This document shows positions 5,831-9,902 of a stretch of DNA of 9,902 nucleotides, piece after piece. Within the stretch, counting starts at the first letter, position 1. The number at the start of each line of letters is the position of its first letter. Origin of the DNA: an uncultured Oscillospiraceae bacterium (lineage in GTDB: Bacteria; Bacillota; Clostridia; Oscillospirales; Oscillospiraceae); assembly GCA_934655935.1 (NCBI GenBank), contig CAKUHJ010000069.1, forward strand, positions 1 to 9,902, given 5' to 3'. The translations under genes and the position numbers were made by a program. The notes under the pieces were generated by a model. That model ran no database searches. It was given only the letters and a program-made list of their open reading frames with translations, and had not been told where the DNA came from.

Positions 5831-8323
5831 ATGGCTGCGCAAAAAAAGAAATCCGGCGGCGCAAGGAGCCGCGGCAGCAGCAGGAAAAAGCCTGCAAAAA
5901 AGCCCGTCCGGCGTGAAATCGGTGCGGGCGTGTGCCTTTTTCTGGCGCTGCTGACCGCGCTGAGCTGCTTTGAGCTGGACGCGGCGGCGCTGCGTCTGCT
6001 CTCGGCCCTGTTCAAAGGACTGATCGGCGCGGGATACTATATTCTTCCGTTCTCCTTCCTGATGAGCTTTCTGATTCTGATGTTCCACGACGGCAGGCCC
6101 GTGCGCCTGCGCGTGACCTGCACGTTTTTGCTGGCAGGGCTCATCGGCGCGCTGGTGCAGCTGGTGGGCGGGCAGGCAGAAATTGAATGGAGCTGGAGCA
6201 TGCTTCGATCGCTCTACGAAACCGGCGTGGAGGGAAGCTCCGGCGGCGTGCTGGCAGGCTTCACGGCGATGACGCTGGAGCTGCTGATCAGCCGTGTGGG
6301 CGCGTTCATCGTGCTGCTGGCCGGGTTCCTGCTCTCGCTTATCACGAGCCTGAACATGACCGTGGCCGGAATCATCACCGCCATCAGGAACCGCCCGCGC
6401 GCGGAATACGACGCGCCGCAGCGCGAGCATCCAGACCCTGCGCAGGCCATTGTGGACCACGTCGCCGCCGCGCACGCGCAGCAGCTTGAGCGCCGCCAGA
6501 CCCGGCGCATCGATTTTGACCTTCCGGTGGACGATCCCCCGCTTGCCGGAAGCGCTGCGGCGGAAAAGAAGCCGCAGGCGCGTGAAAAGCGGCAGACGCT
6601 CCGGCCCGACGAGTATATCGAGCAGTCCCGCCGCGCCCGCAGGCAGGATTCCGCCGTCCCCGCACCGCAGCCCGAGTCTGAGGCTCCGGCGCCGCAGGCG
6701 CCTTCCGTACATACCGATTACAAGGCGGAGTTTGACGCGCTGGTCAGCCAGCAGCCGGAGCCTGAGGCTCCGAAAACGCTGCCGCCGCTGATTCTGCACC
6801 CAGAGCTTGCCGCACAAGCGCAGCCGCCGCTGCCGCAGGAGGCTCCGGCGCCGCCTCTGGTGGTTCCCGCCGCGCCCGTGCAGGCGCCTGAGCTTCCGCC
6901 CGCAGAGACGCCGCAGAGCGAAAAAATCAAAAAGCAGGACGTGCAGCTGGAGGCGCAGCAGATTGCCCAGCAGATCGCCCTGCAGCCGGAGCAGCCGGCG
7001 TATGAATTCCCGCCCATGGACCTTCTGAACGCCGGAAACGGCCAGAGCGTCGACGGCACGGAGGAAATGCGCCAGAATTCTCAGCGGCTTTCGGACACGC
7101 TGGAGTCCTTCGGCATCGAGGCAAGCATTGTAAACGTCACGCGCGGCCCGTCGGTCACGCGGTATGAGCTTGAGCTCAACCGGGGCGTCAAGCTCTCCAA
7201 GGTCACAAATCTTTCTGACGATATTGCGCTGTCACTTGGCGCGTCCGGCGTGCGCATCGCGGCCATCCCCGACAAGATTTCCGTCGTCGGCATTGAGGTT
7301 CCGAACCGCGCAGTATCCACCGTTCTGGCCCGCGACGTCATCGATTCGCCGGAATTTCTCAAAAGCAAGTCCCGGATTTCCTTCGCCGTCGGCAAGGACA
7401 TCGGCGGCAAGCGCATCATCGGCGACATCGGGCGCCTTCCGCACATGCTCATCGCCGGCACAACAGGCTCCGGCAAATCCGTGTGCATGAACTCTCTGAT
7501 CGTCTCGCTTCTTTACAAGGCGCGGCCGGACGAGGTCAAGCTCATCATGGTGGACCCGAAAATGGTGGAGCTTGGCGTCTACAACGGCATCCCGCACCTG
7601 CTCATCCCTGTGGTCACGGACCCCAAGAAGGCTGCGGGCGCGCTGCAGTGGGCGGTCACAGAAATGATGCGCCGCTACAGCATGATGGCCGACGCCGGCG
7701 TGCGCGATCTGGAATCATACAACAAGCAGGCCCGCGCCTCGGACGAGACCGAAGCCATGCCGCAGATTGTCGTTGTCATCGACGAGCTCGCGGACCTCAT
7801 GCTGGTCGCGGCCAAGGAGGTCGAAGAGTCGATCTGCCGCGTGGCGCAGATGGGCCGCGCCGCGGGCATTCACCTGGTTATCGCCACGCAGCGTCCGTCC
7901 GCGGATGTGATTACGGGCCTGATGAAGGCCAACATCCCCTCCAGAATTGCCTTTGCCGTCGCCTCTGCGATGGAATCACGCATCATTCTGGACACCGCGG
8001 GCGCGGAAAAGCTCGTCGGCAAGGGCGACATGCTCTACGCGCCGCTGGGGCAGGGAAAGCCCCGGCGCGTGCAGGGCTGCTTCATTTCCGACGGCGAGGT
8101 TCAGCGCGTGGCGGAGTTTGTCAAGGCCTCGAACGAGGTCAATTATTCCTCCTCCGTCATGGAGCAGATTGAAAAGCGGGCCGCCGAAAGCGGCAAGGGC
8201 GGCAGCGCCTGCGCAGCCGGCGCGGGCGCCGCGCCGACGAGTCAGACGAGATGCTGCCGGCTGCCGTCGAGGTGCTGCTGGAAACCGGCCAGGGCTCCGT
8301 TTCCATGCTGCAAAGACGCCTGA
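5831..8323 (+). CDS. ftsK: DNA translocase FtsK/SpoIIIE, frame broken before the gamma domain
   Basis: This membrane-anchored, ATP-driven DNA pump clears chromosome DNA through the division or sporulation septum. As read, 830 residues. A basic start (MAAQKKKSGG...) is followed by four to five membrane segments (about 31-48, 62-84, 95-113, 139-158 and 159-185). A Pro/Gln/Ala-rich linker (about 190-393) follows; it contains an imperfect DNA repeat (6668-6688 and 6752-6772, 19 of 21 bases alike). The alpha/beta motor starts near PPMDLLN (394-400). It has Walker A GTTGSGKS (543-550), Walker B VVVIDELADLM (D651) and ATQRPSADVITGLMKANIPS (from A685). After KRAAESGKGG the frame drifts into Cys/Arg-rich nonsense and stops at 8321-8323. 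The missing gamma domain continues in another frame up to 8496; restored, the protein would be about 888 residues. RBS GAGGTGAG overlaps the uppP stop region. Confidence 0.93.
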   Translation: MAAQKKKSGGARSRGSSRKKPAKKPVRREIGAGVCLFLALLTALSCFELDAAALRLLSALFKGLIGAGYYILPFSFLMSFLILMFHDGRPVRLRVTCTFLLAGLIGALVQLVGGQAEIEWSWSMLRSLYETGVEGSSGGVLAGFTAMTLELLISRVGAFIVLLAGFLLSLITSLNMTVAGIITAIRNRPRAEYDAPQREHPDPAQAIVDHVAAAHAQQLERRQTRRIDFDLPVDDPPLAGSAAAEKKPQAREKRQTLRPDEYIEQSRRARRQDSAVPAPQPESEAPAPQAPSVHTDYKAEFDALVSQQPEPEAPKTLPPLILHPELAAQAQPPLPQEAPAPPLVVPAAPVQAPELPPAETPQSEKIKKQDVQLEAQQIAQQIALQPEQPAYEFPPMDLLNAGNGQSVDGTEEMRQNSQRLSDTLESFGIEASIVNVTRGPSVTRYELELNRGVKLSKVTNLSDDIALSLGASGVRIAAIPDKISVVGIEVPNRAVSTVLARDVIDSPEFLKSKSRISFAVGKDIGGKRIIGDIGRLPHMLIAGTTGSGKSVCMNSLIVSLLYKARPDEVKLIMVDPKMVELGVYNGIPHLLIPVVTDPKKAAGALQWAVTEMMRRYSMMADAGVRDLESYNKQARASDETEAMPQIVVVIDELADLMLVAAKEVEESICRVAQMGRAAGIHLVIATQRPSADVITGLMKANIPSRIAFAVASAMESRIILDTAGAEKLVGKGDMLYAPLGQGKPRRVQGCFISDGEVQRVAEFVKASNEVNYSSSVMEQIEKRAAESGKGGSACAAGAGAAPTSQTRCCRLPSRCCWKPARAPFPCCKDA

Positions 8324-8496
8324 AGCTTGGCTATGCGCGCGCCGCGCGCATCATGGACGAGATGGAGGAGCGCGGCGTCGTCGGCCCCTTCGAGGGCTCG
8401 AAGCCGCGGCAGCTGCTGATCACAAAAGAGCAGTGGGAGCAGATGAAAAACGGCGGCGTCCCGGCAAATCCCCCGGTGGAGGAGGAAATCCCATAA
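8236..8496 (+). pseudogene. ftsK: Out-of-frame C-terminal gamma domain of ftsK
   Basis: Read in the frame one base back from the motor frame, these bases encode DESDEMLPAAVEVLLETGQG, then SVSMLQRRLKLGYARAARIM and DEMEERGVVGPFEGSKPRQL. This is the winged-helix gamma domain of FtsK/SpoIIIE that reads the orienting chromosome sequences. It ends at TAA 8494-8496. Upstream in this frame there is no domain-like sequence before about 8233 and a stop at 8170, so the part belongs to the same gene joined by a shift of frame. One extra base within the GC-rich stretch 8216-8236 would restore a continuous protein. It starts no gene of its own convincingly: ATG 8251 has no good ribosome-binding site. A true mutation, a sequencing or assembly error, or recoding could explain it; an error or single-base deletion in the GC run is likeliest. 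Confidence 0.85.
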
Positions 8497-8504
8497 GGTA
8501 AGCC

Positions 8505-8517
8505 CCGGCAGAGCCGG
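8505..8517 (+). other. Short hairpin after ftsK, weak terminator candidate
   Basis: CCGGC-AGA-GCCGG forms a perfect 5-bp stem with a 3-base loop, nine bases after the ftsK TAA. It is followed by TGTTTATAATTTATAAT, which is AU-rich but not a clean U-run. It could end transcription partly. It could also be unrelated to termination. Confidence 0.3.
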
Positions 8518-8521
8518 TGTT

Positions 8522-8534
8522 TATAATTTATAAT
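8522..8534 (+). promoter_or_regulatory. Tandem TATAAT boxes, possible promoter of the transport cluster
   Basis: Two perfect TATAAT hexamers (8522-8527 and 8529-8534) stand out in otherwise GC-rich DNA, 42-54 bases before the ECF S-component start. Neither has a recognisable -35 box at 16-18 bases upstream, nor a TG one base before it. If one is used, the start would lie near 8534-8541. This is a plausible but incomplete promoter. Confidence 0.4.
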
Positions 8535-8575
8535 GCGCTGCATCCGGGTCGTCCGGAGCGGCAGCAGGAGGAAGC

Positions 8576-9181
8576 ATGAAACAATCCAATCACGAAAAAG
8601 TCGCCCGTCTGACGGGCCTGGCACTGCTGACGGCCATTGTCGCAGTGCTGCAGCTGTTCGGCACCGGCCTGCACATCGGGCCGATCCCGTTCTCGCTGGT
8701 GCTGACGCCGATCGTCATCGGCGCAATCGTATACGGCCCGCTTGCGGGCGCGTGGCTGGGCGCAGCGTTCGGCCTGATTGCGCTTCTCGGCGGCGTCAGC
8801 GGAACAGACTGGTTTACCGCCTTTTTGTGGAACGCCAGCCCCTTCTGGACCGCGGCGACCTGCCTTCTGAAGGGCGCGCTGGCAGGTCTGGTTTCCGGGC
8901 TTGTGTACCGGGCACTGGAGAAGCGGATGAATCTCGCGTGCGTCGCTGCTGCGCTGTGCTGCCCGGTTGTGAACACCGGGATCTTTGCGCTTGCGATGCT
9001 GACGGTGCTGCATGAGCGGCTGCTGGCCTTCATGAGTGAGCAGGCTCTGCCCGGCGATGCGGTCACCTATCTGTTTACCGGCATGATCGGCGTAAACTTT
9101 TTCGTAGAGCTTGGCCTCAACGCCATTCTGAGCGCGGCGATTGCCCGCATTGTCAAGGCCGTGCTGCAGAAGCGCCGCTGA
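8576..9181 (+). CDS. ECF transporter S component (substrate-binding membrane protein)
   Basis: This is a small integral membrane protein of the kind that captures a vitamin-like substrate and docks on an energy-coupling module (EcfT plus two EcfA ATPases). The 201-residue product has about six hydrophobic segments (roughly 11-29, 37-53, 56-75, 91-112, 120-143 and 166-195). It shows the layout of the family: ALLTAIVAVLQLFGT at the start, then GPIPFSLVLTPIVIGAIVYG, GAWLGAAFGLIALLGG, a lone WNASPFW, KGALAGLVSGLVYRALEK and a CPVVNTGIF motif. AGGAGGA stands six bases before the ATG. The substrate is not readable. The ATPase gene that follows after 32 bases is of a different transporter class, so it is unclear whether the two work together; the general ECF module is often encoded elsewhere and shared. 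Confidence 0.82.
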   Translation: MKQSNHEKVARLTGLALLTAIVAVLQLFGTGLHIGPIPFSLVLTPIVIGAIVYGPLAGAWLGAAFGLIALLGGVSGTDWFTAFLWNASPFWTAATCLLKGALAGLVSGLVYRALEKRMNLACVAAALCCPVVNTGIFALAMLTVLHERLLAFMSEQALPGDAVTYLFTGMIGVNFFVELGLNAILSAAIARIVKAVLQKRR

Positions 9182-9213
9182 AGCCCGCAAAAAACTCACA
9201 GGAGGCTGCCGCT

Positions 9214-9902
9214 ATGGACGTCGTTGCGCTCCGGCATGTAAGCAAAGCCTATACTTCCTATTCTGCCGAGGTCGTTCTGACCGGCCAGACGCGCCCGAGC
9301 CGGACGCGGCAGGTGCTGCGCGACCTCAGCGTCCGGTTTGAGGTCGGGACGCTCAGCGTCATTGTCGGCCGGAGCGGCTGCGGAAAAAGCACCCTTCTGA
9401 AGCTGCTGGCCGGGCAGGAGCAGCCGGACGCCGGGGAGATTCTTCTTCCGGACGGCTGGCACAGCGCCCTGCTGAGCCCGGACCCCTATGTCATCACCTG
9501 GACAAACGTCCAGCGCAACGTAGCCATGGCCTGCGGCGTCGGAAAAACGCCGGAGGAGCGCTATGAACGGGCGGCGGACTTTGTCCGCCTGGTCGGTCTG
9601 GAGGACTACGCAGACCTGACACCGCCGGAGCTTTCCACCGGCATGCGGCAGCGCCTCGGCCTTGCGCGGGTGCTTGCAGGCCAGGCGCAGCTGCTTCTGA
9701 TGGACGAGCCGTTCGCCGCGCTCGACTTTCTTACGCGCGCGGAGCTGCAGACGCAGCTGCTGGCCGTGCAGAGAAAGCTCCCGCGCACCATCGTTCTGGT
9801 CACGCATCAGCTGGAGGAAGCGCTGAGCCTGGGGCGGCGGATTCTCGTCATGCACCCGGACAGCACCATCCGCACGTTTGATCTGTCGGATGAGCCCTAC
9901 CC
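9214..9902 (+). CDS. ABC transporter ATP-binding protein, TauB/SsuB/NrtD type, 5' part
   Basis: This is the ATPase of an importer of the nitrate/sulfonate/taurine/thiamine-precursor class. It runs off the right edge; 229 full codons are present, which should be most of the protein. GGAGG (9201-9205) stands 8 bases before the ATG. Motifs: A-loop region KAYTSY (11-16), Walker A GRSGCGKST (52-60), a WTNVQRNV stretch (96-103) typical of TauB relatives, signature ELSTGMRQRLGLARVLA (139-155), Walker B LLLMDEP (160-166), D-loop AALD (168-171) and H-loop VTHQLEEAL (H198). Three things are odd. The signature is LSTGM instead of LSGGM. The expected Q-loop glutamine is replaced in LLSPDPYV (86-93). About a dozen extra residues (VVLTGQTRPSRTR, 20-32) lie between strand one and VLRDLS. 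The substrate is unknown; permease and binding-protein genes may follow outside the window. Confidence 0.87.
   Translation, partial: MDVVALRHVSKAYTSYSAEVVLTGQTRPSRTRQVLRDLSVRFEVGTLSVIVGRSGCGKSTLLKLLAGQEQPDAGEILLPDGWHSALLSPDPYVITWTNVQRNVAMACGVGKTPEERYERAADFVRLVGLEDYADLTPPELSTGMRQRLGLARVLAGQAQLLLMDEPFAALDFLTRAELQTQLLAVQRKLPRTIVLVTHQLEEALSLGRRILVMHPDSTIRTFDLSDEPY

Noticed and set aside
5342..6817. A 491-codon open frame on the minus strand opposite uppP and ftsK
   Set aside because: It is the mirror of strongly supported genes in GC-rich DNA. Its translation is Arg/His/Gln/Ala-rich low-complexity sequence with no recognisable domain.
6640..6960. A tandem repeat array in ftsK
   Set aside because: The resemblance is limited to one pair of 21-base imperfect copies and general Pro/Gln/Ala richness, normal for the FtsK linker.
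8190..8236. Programmed -1 frameshift site in ftsK
   Set aside because: The zero-frame codons contain no slippery heptamer, and an intact ftsK is normally read without recoding.
8497..8575. A thiamine-pyrophosphate or other vitamin riboswitch before the ECF S component
   Set aside because: At 79 bases it is too short, and conserved elements such as CTGAGA are absent.
9196..9855. A 219-codon open frame on the minus strand opposite the TauB-like ATPase
   Set aside because: The plus frame carries all major ABC motifs and a ribosome-binding site, so the opposite frame is a shadow.

Overview
The window is a stretch of ordinary chromosome from a GC-rich, probably Gram-positive bacterium. Codon third positions are almost all G or C, ribosome-binding sites are strong AGGAGG-like sequences, and the gene types fit Bacillota. 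These include a zinc-uptake lipoprotein with a 'CLHEYTLS' metal motif, an MGDG-synthase-like glycosyltransferase, an ECF transporter S component and a LuxR/MalT-like regulator. I infer a high-GC member of the Clostridia (Oscillospirales-like); this rests on recognising families by eye, not on a search.

Layout. Bases 2-1123 (+) hold the 3' part of a LuxR-type regulator whose N-terminal part lies outside the window. It converges on a three-gene minus-strand operon (3628 down to 1186) for a zinc/manganese ABC importer: binding lipoprotein, ATPase, permease. Both internal junctions are ATGA overlaps, and a strong hairpin with an oligo-U tail (1133-1174) ends the operon. A 135-bp divergent intergenic region (3629-3763) carries promoters in both directions and a 24-bp imperfect palindrome over the -35 regions.

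Bases 3764-8496 (+) form a cell-envelope/division block: a glycosyltransferase of the MGDG-synthase/UgtP/MurG class, undecaprenyl-diphosphatase UppP with its own extended -10 promoter, and the DNA translocase FtsK/SpoIIIE 11 bases after uppP. The ftsK reading frame is broken near 8216-8236. The motor domain is complete in one frame, while the C-terminal DNA-reading gamma domain continues in another.

Bases 8576-9902 (+) start a small-molecule uptake cluster: an ECF-type S component, then the 5' part of a TauB/SsuB-type ABC ATPase that runs off the end of the window. That ATPase has unusual Q-loop and signature residues.

I see no CRISPR array, insertion sequence, tRNA, rRNA or prophage part, and no clearly new multi-gene system. 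The points most worth checking are the ftsK frameshift, the palindrome in the divergent promoter region, and the atypical ATPase next to an ECF S component.
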